Shown here piece after piece: positions 8,701-22,240 of a stretch of DNA of 64,000 nucleotides. Below the pieces are notes generated by a model. It saw only the letters and a program-made list of their open reading frames with translations, was not told the origin of the DNA and did not search any database. The DNA is from Nautilus pompilius (taxonomy: Eukaryota > Mollusca > Cephalopoda > Nautilida > Nautilidae). The position numbers and the translations under genes are program-made. How positions within the stretch are numbered: position 1 is the stretch's first letter; every line of letters starts with the position of its first letter. The stretch covers positions 3,524,001 to 3,588,000 of the forward strand of contig JACATO010000122.1 in assembly GCA_018389105.1 (NCBI GenBank), read 5' to 3'.

Positions 8701-11700
8701 GTAAAACTTTAACCCTTTCGTTCTTCTCTGGCTTCTGGGGGAGGGCGATACTGTCAACAAGTCAACTTATGTGCTACGGTAGGCTGGCCAGATCTGTTGC
8801 ACAACCGCAGACACATCTATGAACGTATGTCACTTCTCGCACCCTTAATATTTAGACTGAGTAGAACCTCGACGCCGGCTGAGAAAGAAGAATAAGAAGA
8901 AAGAATATCAGTGAGATTTGTTAAACAGAAGTTCATTATCGAAATCTAACACAAGTGCGCAACTATAGCATTCTTTTTGGCTAAATACTGAAATACTGCG
9001 CTGCCTTTGCAAAAAAAAACACTAATAAATGTTCGTCAAATAAAGTAGAAACGAAGATTTGTTGCAGCCATAACAACATTCTGTACTTAATATTAGTATT
9101 AGGATGTCAAAAGAAAAGAACATCTAGGTATGGTTTTAAAATTTCATCACAAATAAATGTTTTATACTAAATATAATATTTCGTTTGATATATCTAAATG
9201 ATAATTTATTCTAAATGAACTTTAAGAGGGTTTCGACCGGAAGTTTTCTCTACGGCATGATGTTTGTGAATAAATGCATTTTCTTTGAACATTTGCAAAT
9301 TCAAAAATAAATCTTAATGACTGAATTATTTTAAAAATCAAAGTGACCATCCTTATATCATATTTACATAACAAACTAAAGTAAATATTTTGGTTTTAAA
9401 TCACTTATTAGGGATAAAGTTAAGACAACTTTTCCGTTTTTTTATTTTTAAACATTTTTTCTTTATGATATTTTTCGTTATGCAGAGTTCTATATGGCAA
9501 GATATTCCACAAGTACTGCTGTTTGAATTTCAGGTATATGAAGCATAGTGTAGTAGACTTGCATTCAACAGCAGATGACAAATATGTCGAGCCAGATATT
9601 AAGGAAATATATTTCAAATAAAGTTCAGGAAATAATTCAAACTGCTGTGATAATATTTCAACTACGAAATATTCAATATTTCACAAAGGCATTTCCAGAC
9701 TTTACTGTAGATAATATCGTCTTTTGCAATAAAAAGACTAAAAAATAAGATGCTTTTTAGTTAAATGTACATGGTTATAATTTCGAGCTTATTTAATTAC
9801 TGATAACTAAATCAGAAATTGTCTTATTTCCTCTTCTGCTGCTGGTTTCTGTGCTTCTGTGTCTCAGTTTATCACATCGGCAAAATCATTTTGAAAGCTG
9901 CTTCACGTCAAATAGGAGTATGATGAAATAAATTCTCGATATTTTGTGAATTTTGTTTCTAGAACACAAAAATTAAGTTTACATCCTGCAGCACACACTA
10001 TATTTATTTTCTGTTTGCACCTGCTTTCTATAGCCACTTCCCATGAAAAGATTTTTCTAAAAATCTTTGTAAAAAGTGGCACATGGTGTCATCAGGTATT
10101 TTTACCAGAACAAAAGGATGTAATTGTACTGACGTATACAGTAGGCAGAGATTTAATATTAGTTTTAATTATAGTTTCAAATTCTAAACATTCTAAATTT
10201 TAAAAAAGGATTTAAACGGTATTTCATTTCTTTGCATTAAACCGAAAAAATACAGATATTAGAGAGAACAAATTTAAACAAATAAATAAATATAATTTAT
10301 ATGTTTTGAATTTTAGAAATTTTGGTAATATTAACAAGTGCATACTTTTTTTTAAATACTGTAAAGAAATAAAACAAAACACAAAACCGATTGCTTCGAG
10401 TGATTTTAATGATTAAGCTTTACTCAAATATAATCATTATTAAGTTTCTTTTCTTTTTATATTGTATAAACCTTAACAATAACAACTAATATAACATCAA
10501 ATAATGTCCACATTATTATTCCTTCTCATTCTTTTGTGTAATTATAATTTTGTCTATTCAAGCAGTACATAGTTTATGAGACTTGATTTAAGTTATATAA
10601 ATACTCATTGCTGCCACAGACACCAAACAGCTTTTTCTCAAAGAGAAAAATAGGTAGATAGATGCGATTAACTGAGATTTCTTAGATATTTCACTAATTA
10701 GTTTAGTTTAGTTACTACAAGGAGGTAGGAAGCCGTCATACATTATATAAGTTACGCACAGGAAAGAAAAACTTCTATCAGTTTGATTTTTTAAAACTAC
10801 GTTAGTTTTGTAGCTAGTAACTGCGAGCAATGTACTTCTTATTTTTGTATTTTATACAATTCGGTATCAATGCATTAAATTATCACTATTTATGGCCATG
10901 GGTATTTTAACTATGTTTAGCAGAAAGGATTTCTAGTTGCCTAAGGTTGAAATGTGGAGGTTCAGTGCTGCCTAACGATGCTGAAGACATCGCTCCATCA
11001 AAGATTATAACTGACATCAAGAGAAAATAAAATAAAAACGGAGACAAAGATAATTTAACGCTGCAAGAACTATGATCAGCTCCTGCCATGAACACTGCTC
11101 TTCTGTAAAGTTTTAACTGTTAATGTAGTACAGTTCCATGAAAATCGCTCCAAGATTTAAAAAATATATACACTTATATTACTTTGATAAATGAGGTATC
11201 AGAAAAGGTTACTGTAAACTAGACTTCTATCATCTTGCTAATCAGTTAGTATTCGCAATAATGTTATCTAAGTTTTGACTTTCCCGATGACACTTATGTA
11301 AAATCTAATCTAAGCAGCCTAACGTATAAATAAGAAATCTGTTGAGAAGGAGGTTGCCTAGTAACTATGATGCTGCGTAAATGTAACCACAAGTGCATGC
11401 GCCTGGTCTTAAAATTGATGATGCTAAAAAATAAACCTGTAGTCCTCTTTTCTTTTCAGGGGTTGCTGACTAACCAAACTCAGTCTGCTCCAGTTTCGGC
11501 CAGCTGGACAGTAGCGCTGCACTAGCAATTCGACATGGCTGCTTCCATTATGTTTACTTGCTCCACTGGTGGCACTTTTATTGTCCATTACAAAAATTTT
11601 AACTGACTTTTCTACATATTAATTGCATAAGAAATTTAGTGAAAAACCTGATATTTGACACTGCTCTTGCAATATCTATTGATTATACTTTTCTGTATCA

Positions 11701-12082
11701 ATAAAAATTTGAAATTAACGATCCTGCTATTTTGTGTCGCCTGAACAGGTTAAAAATTATGCATAAAATTAATAATTTAATTAATAAATTAGACGTTGGC
11801 AGATATGAAATTACAAATTCTTAATATTGAAGATTTAGTGCTTAATTAAAACCATTCATGTTTTCACGCACAGTGAACAAAGAAAAATTATTTAAAATAA
11901 TAGATTTTAAAGCACGTGATTAAGTTTTAAATGTTCACAAATTTCATTATATTAAGCAGATTTATTTTATCCGGTAACCTGAATAAAAATGTCTAAACAT
12001 TACATCTTCAGTTATTTAAAAAAGGGCGATTATTGGGCAAATCCGTTCATAAATGCTAAAAATATAAGTAAACAAATATAAA

Positions 12083-12087
<5 letters not shown>
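5751..12087. other. Gene-poor AT-rich desert
   Basis: No gene recognised. About 8700-8890 is less AT-rich (it begins TAACCCTTTCGTTCTTCTCT) and may be an old repeat. At 11446-11458 a pyrimidine tract ending in TTTTCAG precedes a GC-richer stretch with a short ATG frame (11535-11606, 23 codons, MAASIMFTCSTGG...). It resembles a 5'-exon-like segment but has no homology I can name. The remaining short frames look random. Confidence 0.45.

Positions 12088-12160
<73 letters not shown>
12088..12160 (+). repeat. (CT)n microsatellite
   Basis: A 73-bp run of CT dinucleotides with a single CTCG interruption near 12123. Long polypyrimidine/polypurine tracts such as this can adopt H-DNA. Confidence 0.98.
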
Positions 12161-12164
<4 letters not shown>

Positions 12165-12671
12165 TTAACTTTTGAATATTTTAACGTTTGAAATTTTCTG
12201 ACATTACATTTTAAGCTAAAGTATGCTTTTTACAATATTCCGTCTTCTAGATTAATCACGATGAACGGAATTTTGAGACTTGGAAGAATAGGATTAAAAT
12301 CAATGAAGGTATTCAAAACCGTTTCTTAAATATCAACAGATTTCAAGATGAGCCACCACGGTTATATTATGCACATAGCCTGTATCGCTAATGAAAAAAA
12401 ATCTACCATTACTTGTTGGTTAGCTCCAGTAAAAAATTTTGAAAATAAAAAAATCAAAAGTCTTTACATTATATTTACACGGTACTGAATATAAACATGA
12501 GTAAACATCGAGTAAATATAATATAAACAAATAGTGATTTATTTTCTGATTTCGTAAGCAGTCAATAAGATACAACTAATTGTGACTTTTTGTCCAGTTT
12601 ATTTATTTTCCTCTAATTTTCCTCTAACCTGTTTTATGTTAGAAAAACAAAATTCTGCCACTTCTATATCG

Positions 12672-12677
12672 CTCTCT

Positions 12678-12737
<60 letters not shown>

Positions 12738-12744
12738 TCTCTCT
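12672..12744 (+). repeat. (CT)n microsatellite
   Basis: A 73-bp CT-rich run with CC and GT interruptions, in the same orientation as the array 512 bp upstream. Confidence 0.97.
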
Positions 12745-14839
12745 GACGTTTTGTCCTTTAAAGATTTAAAACAATTATTAATATGTTCAAAGACGACTGT
12801 TTTCTAAATTACATTTTAATAAACTATTTAGAATTATTAAGTATAACTAAAAGTTTATAATATCTACCTATATAATGCTTTTGAAAAATGTGTTGTTGTT
12901 AGCTAAACAGAATTGGTCTGTCTTTCTGAGTTCCCCATTCAACATGTTATCTGCGACAGTTTCTATAACATTCTGCAAAGATTTTAAATTTCCTGTTTAA
13001 TTTATTTCAACAAAGATGATTAAATCGCAAGCTCAAAAACGACATATTTTTGCTGATAAAAAACGTTTATTTTCTCTCTCTCTTTTAATATTAAAAATGT
13101 TTGCATAGGTGTTTTTAAAGTTTATCTCGGATTCTATATCTGAAAGTTTTGCACTTGTAAATCTTCTCATTCCCGGTCAAAAGACTTCCCCTTGGTGATT
13201 TGAATACCAAAGTCAACATCTTCTTGTGCTATTGACAGACCAGTCACCAGAACATACTGTAAGTGTTTAGTTTCGTATCAGTATCTTCTGCGCATAAAGA
13301 ATTTGGTACTCAGGACAAGTAGTGGAATCACGAGAAGAGACAGAAACGTCTGACTCAGTTCAATATTTGTTCTTTGTGGTCGGTTTCCCTCGCAGTAGGA
13401 ACCACTATTCGTATAGAGCAGGGCCGGAGAAAGCGTGCCTGGGCATCTCAATGCAGCGATAAAAGGTCGCAACATGCGGAAGTTAGATTTAAAACGGAAC
13501 TGGTCCTAGAACGTGGGTCATTTTACTCGAAGATCTCAAATTGAAGGAACTAAAAGAGCTAAGATGCAAAACTGATGTCTCACGCATCTTTCTTGCAGGA
13601 GTTAGTGGCTAAGATTACGATCGATATTTTTTCCAATATCTAACAAAATGGCGCTAAGGTCATTGCAAAAAAAGGTCTCTTAATGCTTTGGTATTGAGCT
13701 CGTGAGTGCATCGACCGTTATCGATTTTATAAAACGCACTGTCAAGACACTATTTCCATCAGTTTGGTGAATGTAAATTATAAAAAGAGAAAAAATTTGG
13801 CTTTATGTAAACGCTATGCCGGCAAATAAATAGTTCTAATTGTACATTAGTATACAGAATGATTTTAAAAGATAGCTGATCTACAATAACAAAATCGAAT
13901 TTTTAAATTATTACTATTAAAGGCTTCTTCCTTTTCTCCAAGCTACTACAACCATTTCTCAAAACTTACTTTGCTAGACGTTTGATTCTAGCATTTATCT
14001 TTTATCTTTTTCGAACTTCTTTTACGTTAAAATACATTGTATATCATGCTCAAATCTGCTGCACTTTTTCCCTTATAAACTCAATTATACACATTTATGC
14101 ATATTCATCCTCGCAATCATTTTATGACTACATGACCTAGCTGCTTTCATTGTGGTTAGTAGATGTCTTTTATTTCGAATATACCTTACAAAGAATTAAA
14201 AATTAAGTAGCCAACTTCCAGTCATTATCTAATAGCTAAAAGTAACAAATAATACCAGAAATAAAATAACATCCTCTCTATTTCAAAATAATCTAATATT
14301 TATATTTTATTATCTATTCTAAATTTTCTGAATAAAATGTGAAAAAAATTATATTTAAATAAAAAAAGATCATGACTTAGATTTACTAAGCCGGTATCAG
14401 AGTTAATTAGTCTATTAGGCAGTGTATATTTGAATATTTACAGTAAAATTAATTTAAATGTCGCATATATTCGTAAAATTCCAGGTAAGCAGAATGAATT
14501 TATGCAGTTATTTTATCATTGTAGGTCTAAATAATTTACATAAGTAATAAAACCATGTAAAAATTTATATTTTATTTGCGTTTATTCCAAAAATGATGCT
14601 AGGAATAGTGAGATTGTTAAATATGATCAGCATGTTTAAAATCGGAAACCATGTAACTTAATCAAACTTGAAATATTTCGTGTTATGGAGTGTCCACAAG
14701 TGAAAACAACATTATCAAATAAAATGAAACTAGCTGTCTGATCAAAAAACGTGGTCACCATATCGGATGACATTCTGGTTGAAATGCAAGTCAATCTTAT
14801 CACGTTTACTAAAGTCTTTCCAACCTATCTTATCGGCCT
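12745..14839. other. AT-rich intergenic sequence with a less AT-rich patch
   Basis: A patch at about 13150-13700 has higher GC than its surroundings but no sustained frame or family resemblance. Nothing else is recognised. Confidence 0.4.
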
Positions 14840-14840
14840 G

Positions 14841-14859
14841 GAATCAATCAATCAATCAA

Positions 14860-14900
<41 letters not shown>
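14841..14900 (+). repeat. Compound (AATC)n-(CT)n microsatellite
   Basis: About five AATC units (14841-14860) pass directly into a 40-bp CT run with one TTT interruption. Confidence 0.97.
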
Positions 14901-14905
<5 letters not shown>

Positions 14906-14989
14906 GGGACACGCTTAGTATATGTAGCTGTTTCTTTGAGCTCACTCCAGCATTGCAAAATCGATTTAGTATTTGTCTGAGGAAAAGAT

Positions 14990-15235
14990 CGCTATAACCC
15001 AGCTGCCACTTTGTAGGTTATTTTTCGTCTGCAATGCATCGCAAATAAGGCGATGTGGAGCCTGGAGTCGCGAGCCCCTGTTCTTCTGACGCCGGACTGT
15101 TGCCCTCTGATGACAACCGCCATATAGGTGGCGATATGCGTTGACACGGCTAATACTGGTGGCTCGGGCTTTGTGCCACGCCGATAGACATTCAAAATGA
15201 CAGCCAGCAAACAGCGCATAAAGCAACTGCTAAGA
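14990..15235. other. GC-rich island, unidentified
   Basis: About 245 bp of roughly 50% GC embedded in strongly AT-rich DNA. It starts near CGCTATAACCCAGCTGCCAC and ends near ACAGCGCATAAAGCAACTGC. Overlapping minus-strand frames of 75 and 86 codons are open across it, but I recognise no protein family, zinc or membrane motif, and no tRNA-type A/B boxes at its start. It could be a retroposed exon or UTR, a SINE, or part of an old transposon. It is abrupt at both edges, which argues for insertion. Confidence 0.35.
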
Positions 15236-15408
15236 TAAAAATAGTAACATTAACAGTTCTATGCTAATTTAGAGCAGTTTAGAAATAATTTTAATAATGT
15301 ATCTACGCATACCGATTTATTCCTTTCTGACCATACGTAAAGTGAACCACAATTTCAAGCCTTTTTTCTGTTTTCTAATGAATTAACTAGCAAGGCTTCT
15401 TTGCATGG

Positions 15409-15432
15409 TTGAAAAGAAAATTTTCTTTTCAA
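15409..15432. repeat. Perfect 24-bp palindrome
   Basis: TTGAAAAGAAAA followed by its exact reverse complement TTTTCTTTTCAA, with no spacer. I see no longer inverted arms around it that would make it the centre of a foldback element. Confidence 0.9.
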
Positions 15433-15706
15433 GTAAACTTTCAGAAATATAAAACCAATGTTGCTCTACAATTTAATTTAGATGTTTAATATTTTTTCAC
15501 AATTATCTTATTGCAGTGAATATTTAATTTATGCAAATTTAATTAGATTACTTATATAATATAATCATCTAAATAGTTTATAATGACATAAAATAATATT
15601 AAAAGAATTTTTACTAATTAAATACTCTGTAGTATTTTAAGTATAATTTTGCATAATCTTCTCAGAAAAAATTTCATTTCTGTATAGTGCACCTTATGAG
15701 AGAAAC

Positions 15707-15772
<66 letters not shown>
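15707..15772 (+). repeat. (ATT)n microsatellite
   Basis: An uninterrupted run of about 22 ATT units. Confidence 0.98.
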
Positions 15773-17630
15773 CAAATATCTCTATTTACTGTGAGATTAA
15801 ATACACATATATAAATACTGTACAAATATATATTAGTAATATTTCATCCAAAAACGATGCCCTAATTAAAGCATCTTTTGAAAGCAAATTATCTTTAAAA
15901 AATTGAATCGAAGAAATGGTTTTTATTTTTTCTCTTAAAAATGAAAATGTCTGTTTTTTTTAACTTTTAACCCCTTATACACTTTCTTAACAGTATATCA
16001 ATATAGTCGCAAAGCAAAAGTATTAGCACATAAATTTGTATATATTAAGATAATATGACTTTTAAAATGCTATTGCAAGACAATTTTCCGAGTAAAAAAT
16101 TTTTTTTCAAAATAGGTAAGCGCCTTGAAATCACGATTTTGTGTAAATTTATTTTAGCTATTGTCACTAACAGTCTGTTATTTTTACTGACTTATTCAGC
16201 ATTTACTTTTTAATGACATTTACTGATAAACTTGACATAATATTTACTCACATTAAATGTTTTTCCAATGAGTTAAAGTTTAAAGTTATGAAATTATACT
16301 TTTATAACTGGGAAAACTCCGTATGGTTTTATAGTAATTAAAAGGTGTTCGTGTTTTTAAACCTTATAGATGCTACATTTACTTACTTTACATATTGAAA
16401 GCCTTTGAGATCTACAATCATTTGATTTTCTGAATTTTTTTTACTTCTTCAATTGAAATGAATGAAGAAAATGTCATCAACGCTTGTTCTTAAGGCAGTC
16501 ATAAAGAACTAAAACACCATCTTTACTTTTCAGTTTTAAAGCGAACAAATGTCATAAGTGTGCAACATGAAACTTTCTTTAATGAAAATAAATGTAACTG
16601 AATAATCACTCCATAAATTTCTTTAAAAGCTCCCTACAGATTTTAGCAATATTTAGAAAATATACATTCACAGTGGCATGTGCAACCATGTTTACACAAA
16701 TTATTCAGCTCTCTTTAGTTTCCGTCAAAGAGAAAGAATCCTTTCAAACTAATATCGATGCTGATTTTTCAGCCTTTGAATATTACCTTATTTCGATTAC
16801 TTTTACAGACAAAATGTCATCTTTACTTCATTTTCAATGATTGCCTTAAAAATCAAATAAGCATTTTTATAAAGTATTACATGACATTAATTATGAAATA
16901 TAGTAAGTATCATTCAAATTTCATGCAAAGATGGTTTTATTAGGACGTGTTCTGGGACTTAAAATATCTTTAACAGAGCTTGATGTTTCTTGACTATTAA
17001 ATGTAAACGATTTATAGGTGAATATTAAGTTGATATAGAGAAATATAGACAGTGATCATGTGGAAAATTAGAGAATCAATAGTATCATGTTTATCTGTAT
17101 TTGCTAGTACTTCCATAATATAGTATTTTAAAGTATTTATCATTTTCTGGCCACCATAACTTTTGTTTTTTTATGCAAATGCTCTCATATTTTGAAAGCA
17201 TTGTGCCATAATTTATAACTTTATTGGTATGTACATTTTGGGTAAATACGTCAAATTTTTTATTTGTAAAATTTAAAAAATTAAGAAAATAAATGCCAAA
17301 TAAAATTACATAGGCAAAAATATGCAAAATACCTTACTTTGCATTAAACAAGTATTAATTTCTAAATTGCAAAAACAGGAATTATTCAATTTTGATAAAT
17401 ATGAGGAGAAAACAGCGTATTTTTGCATATTTATTGAGCCTGAATGATAGCCAGGGAAACTATACAAATAAAATTTTTTAACTACATATATTGGGTTAAA
17501 TATTAACTATATCAAAACTTTTTCTAAGCTTTTTTAAATTTCAGATTTTAGTACTCCCCAGAAAATTTCTTACATAAAATCATTCAATTAAAGATGATTA
17601 CGTCTGGTTCAAAAGTAGCTTCCTTTCTCC

Positions 17631-17635
<5 letters not shown>
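15773..17635. other. AT-rich intergenic sequence
   Basis: No gene or structured repeat recognised. The short frames have compositions expected of AT-rich noncoding DNA. Confidence 0.5.

Positions 17636-17676
<41 letters not shown>
17636..17676 (+). repeat. (CA)n microsatellite
   Basis: An uninterrupted AC/CA dinucleotide run of 41 bp. Confidence 0.98.
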
Positions 17677-17681
<5 letters not shown>

Positions 17682-19019
17682 ATAATTTTGACATGTTTTG
17701 TGAAAATATATTATTTGGTATGTTTAGAAAAAATTTGAAAATTATTTTTTCTGCTTGAAGATACAAGGATTTATTTATTTAGATTTATTATTTACTTAAA
17801 TTTGTATTCGTTTGGTTTTTTTATGTTTCATTTTGATTTAATGCTTTCTATATTCGAAGATTTACTAAATGTAAATATTACTAACTTGGAGTGAACTCCT
17901 GAGCTGTTTTTGATTACAAACTGATAGGAAGAAAATCTATGAATATATTAGCTTTAGAGAAATAAAACTGGTAAAAATAACTTGCATTTTTCAAATGTCT
18001 TTAATGGGTAGCCTAGTGGATAATTTATAAAAAGCATAAAAAAGTTTATGAATATTACTGGAAGATTTGTGTCGCCTAAAACGCGATTTTCTTTATTAAA
18101 ACATAAGAAGGGATAAAGTGCAACATACAATTTCGAAATATTTTGTAAGTTAATCATAAGTTTTTCTAACTGTAGTTTCATCCTTTATTTTTGATTAGCT
18201 GCCGGACTGCAAAAACGTAGTCAGTGAAAAACGAAATTTCAGTGAAATTAATTATCGATTTAATCAGAAATTAAACTCGTTCCAGACGGCAACTTAACAG
18301 TTGATCTATAACATTACTTTGTTAAATAATTACTAAAGCCAACATTTGTTTATTCTTTGGAACCGCTTAAATTAAACTCACTAATGTCATCATTTGAATG
18401 AAGTTGCGAAATAATCTGAGTCATTAGCTAAAGAAAAAATGTAGTCAATGCTATTATTGAAAAGGAAAAGCAAACACTTTCGCTATAGAATTTTCTGAAT
18501 ATTTATAAAGCTTTACAAATAGAGTAAGTTTAAATCGTAATAATTTCACAGTAGTTTTGAAATTATAGTCAGTTATAGCGTTTAAATCGTCAGATAAATA
18601 AATAATAATAAAAATATTAACGCTGGGAGAAAGCAACTTTAATGAGTGACAATGCTGTTAAAACAATTATGTTGTGTGAATTTTAGTAGCCATCCTTTGC
18701 TTTGCAAATATCTGAAGTATGAAATTGTGTTATGTTACACCAGGTTACAATATTAAGTTATGAACTGACGTTACAGTAACAAATCAACATAATGGTTGAG
18801 ATGTTGACTTATATACGCTGATCAAAACAATATAAAGATTTTGTGATACGAATATACCGAGAATAAAACGTTACGCAATAGAAAATCTGATCGTTCGGCA
18901 TGTAGATTAAATTTTGTGCCTACATTGTTCAGTGCATTTAGTCATGACAATTACCCGAGGCGTATTATCTGATTACGTTGTGGGAACTAACAGGTCATGG
19001 TAAAAGTTAGATATTTTCT

Positions 19020-19500
19020 ACTTAAAAGTGGTTTGTAACTACTCTTGCAGAATGAGTCTTTGCATTATAGTCCATGAAGGTTAACTGATTAACAACAGAA
19101 TAACGATACGTCTAATGATTTCATCCAGGTAGCGTCGACTTGTAACAGTTCTATCAAAATCAATTTTTGTGTTTACGATACACAGCACCCTAAGCTAGAA
19201 CATCAACATCCCTAAACAATCTGTCAAACAAATTACAGTCAATGTTGCCGATCTGGTTCCTACAAACGCGTAAACGATCACTAGCAGAGTGAGCATTAAA
19301 TTTACTCTTTTCTGATAAAAGAACATAGCTGTAGTTTGCTAAAGTCTAGCACAAATGAGTCCTAAACCAATATGGCCCAGCAGTATGATGAAATTAGGGT
19401 GCATGCGAAATACTGGACGTTTAGCGTGTAGATCTGCACACTGTAGCCGATATCTTGTGTCTGGTCGAAGATCGGGTCCTAAAGAGCAGCCATAATTCAT
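19020..19500 (-). pseudogene. Fossil Tc1-like transposase fragment
   Basis: On the minus strand, one degraded frame shows the order expected of a Tc1 catalytic domain. There is an ARRPVFR segment (about 19430). VLLSEKSKF sits where the family has FSDES (first Asp replaced by Glu). FDRLF sits where the family has DRFGGGS. Near 19072-19031, DYNAKTHSARVV matches the DNARPHTAR block around the second catalytic Asp. Many stops interrupt it and no TIRs were found. This is an old insertion, much more decayed than the Tc1 sequences at 0.4-1.3 and 58.9-59.7 kb. Confidence 0.6.
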
Positions 19501-19560
19501 TTTGCATTAAACGTGCCCAGATTGTGCGGTTACATTGATCAATATAAGTGATGTAACGGT

Positions 19561-21038
19561 AATCCAGAAGTTTAGTACTTCTCTGACATCTCTTTAGAGA
19601 GATTTACAGATATTTAAAAAACTTAACAGGTCTTTATTTATATCTTTGCCAAAACTATCTGATAACACTCTTTTACACTATGTTCGGCTGCCACATCTGT
19701 CTGCCTATTTTGAGTCTGTTAATTACGGCTAGTTATCACTAGTTATTGGTAAGTCGTTGTCGAAGCTCCATGATTTAAATTTTAGTTAATTTTACTGTGA
19801 ACATTTTGAAACATTTTACACTCAATGTAACCATTTTGTTGCCAATTTGGAAGTTGATTAAAATTTGAAGAATCATACGACACATTCTAAAATGGTGACA
19901 ACGATTGCAAATAACCCTCATAAGATCTCATACAAAATATCTCTTATCGTGTTGTTCATTGTATATCAAGTTTAAGGGCTGATTTAAAAAGAAAAATTCG
20001 TGAATAACATTTAAGTATGTCATTTTCTTTAGAGAACTGAGATCCATCCGTCTCTTATTTCACACATATTAAATCTATATAGTCGTTGTGCTACGATGAA
20101 GTTTGGCTGTAGTAGATATAGAATATTTAAAGAACGTATGTAGAATATGTTTGTACTATAATTTTCTGGTACAAAGTATTAGTTATAAATAGATATTTGA
20201 TTTTTAAAGCCTACAAAAATACAAGTAACCTTGACCATAGAACTTATACGTTGTAAACATCTTTAAGGGGATAATAAAAGTTTCCATAGAAATTGAAATC
20301 TCGTTATTTGAAATATTTGGTTATACAGAATTTATAAAAATTATATATATATATAGCATTCTGAAATAATTTCTTCTAAGTAGAAGCATTCCATATAATT
20401 TTGATATTAATGCATCAATAAAATATTGTTCAGCCATAAATGTAGATATTTAAATTAATATGTTTTTATGAAACAAAATTCTAAAAATAGGATCTTTGAA
20501 TATATATTTTGTAACATTCATATTACTATAAGTTCGAATAAATTTATGCATATATGAAATATAGGATAATGTATTTTAGATTCCTCAATTATGTCCGTTT
20601 CGCTTTTGTATGTGCTGATTTTCATATAAGTAATATTATAGATAATATCTACTTATAAATGGACTATTGGTGCAGTGTTAGTCTAGTTAATAGTCATTTA
20701 ATGTTTAAAAGATTCCACGAAACTTTCGACCTTTTTGCCATCAACCTACAAATAAATGTTTTATTCGTCGTAAGTTTGAGTTATTTTAAAATTATCATCA
20801 AGAAAGCAGCGTTTAGTACTGTACATCTTTGTTAAAATATGTCAAAAGTAGAATACCATAAGGTTCTGTTTTAAATGTGTTTCATTCTCGTATATTGTTA
20901 TTGGATAATTCTACATAGTAAACTTTATGAATTATATAAAGATCTAAGACAAAACTACTTACTGCTGGTGAAAAAAGGTTGACTCAAGAAAAATATCTTC
21001 ATGGTAAATAAACATTAATGTAGCCGTATGTGCAATGT
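19561..21038. other. AT-rich intergenic sequence
   Basis: No gene recognised. There is a short (TA)n run near 20342-20355. Confidence 0.5.
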
Positions 21039-21039
21039 A

Positions 21040-21356
21040 AACAGCTACAGCCCAAACTTTTGTATTTCCCTAGACATTTCTAATTTTGTATAGTAATGTT
21101 GTGTTAACGTATTAAAATGCATACCGTGTAGTAGCTTTTCACATACATAATGTAAAATGACCAAAATTGAAAAATGTGACAATTTGTAATCTTACATGAT
21201 ATCTGGAAAGACCATATAAATCATGACATGTGTAACTCAGAAATTCAAAAGCAAATCTAGAAATGGTCGAATATAGTGTCAAACTATATGAGAACGATTC
21301 GAAAATAGATTTTGTTAAATTTTTAGGGTGATGCAAAAGTTGTGGCCATAACTGTA
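21040..21356. mobile_element. Tc1-type MITE candidate
   Basis: The left arm begins ACAGCTACAGCCCAAACTTT at 21041. The right arm, read on the minus strand from 21355, begins ACAGTTATGGCCACAACTTT. About 25 of 34 positions match between the arms. TACAGT-type ends with a TA at the right border fit a Tc1-like nonautonomous element of about 315 bp. The interior has no transposase frame. Confidence 0.6.
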
Positions 21357-22240
21357 ACCGGCTATACTAATTTTTACCGTACTTAATGATTTGAAAATAG
21401 TTTCATTATTTTATAACTGAAAAAAAAATAAAGGGAAAGATAGTTGTTCTATTACATAAGCATCCAGAAATTATGTATAGATATTGTCTTTCCGTTGACG
21501 GAAATGTTTTAAAGCAAGTTTTTAAATTTCGTAATGCTGAAATCATTCGGAAAGTAAATTTTCCTGAGTTTTAACTTTTCGTTCAGTGGTCTAACCAAGA
21601 TGAACAGTATTTGTATTAGTCTTGACCACATTGCAGTTTGTCTAGGTTGTGTTTTGTATGAAACTGCTGCTGCTGCTGCTAAGGTGAAATTTATGCTGCT
21701 GGAGGATACTAAACTAAAAGTAATGAAAGATAATCTTTTTTTATAAAAATATATAGACTCCTACTAGAATAAAAAAGGACACATGAGACAAATTTTTTAA
21801 AGATTCCAGACAAAGGGTTAACTAAAAGATGAACAGGTGTAAAAGTTGACAAAAACTGCAAAATTAGAGACTTGTATTACATACAAACTGATCATTGAAA
21901 CCCTTTTCCTTGAGAAATAGATATAAATATTCACAAACAAACATAAAGAGCAAAAAAATATAATGGTAACATTTAAGGAAAATATTTTTAGTTTATCTAT
22001 TTGAGTATTTTTTCGATTTTTAAAACTAGTATGTTTTAATTTTAAAAATATTATTTTAAATGATGAAGGTTATTGTGTTTTAAAGATGGCTAAAATAGAA
22101 TAAAATAAAATAAACATTTCAAATTTATAGATGCATAGAGTCCACACGTACATTGGGTGAACGGTATGAAGAAGTGTAATTTAAGGGATAATAGTTTTTT
22201 TAAACATCGGACATATCATCTGATGCATGTAAATTTTGAG
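21357..22240. other. AT-rich intergenic sequence with (CTG)n
   Basis: Contains a short CTG/TGC triplet run (five units, about 21664-21679). No gene is recognised. Confidence 0.5.
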
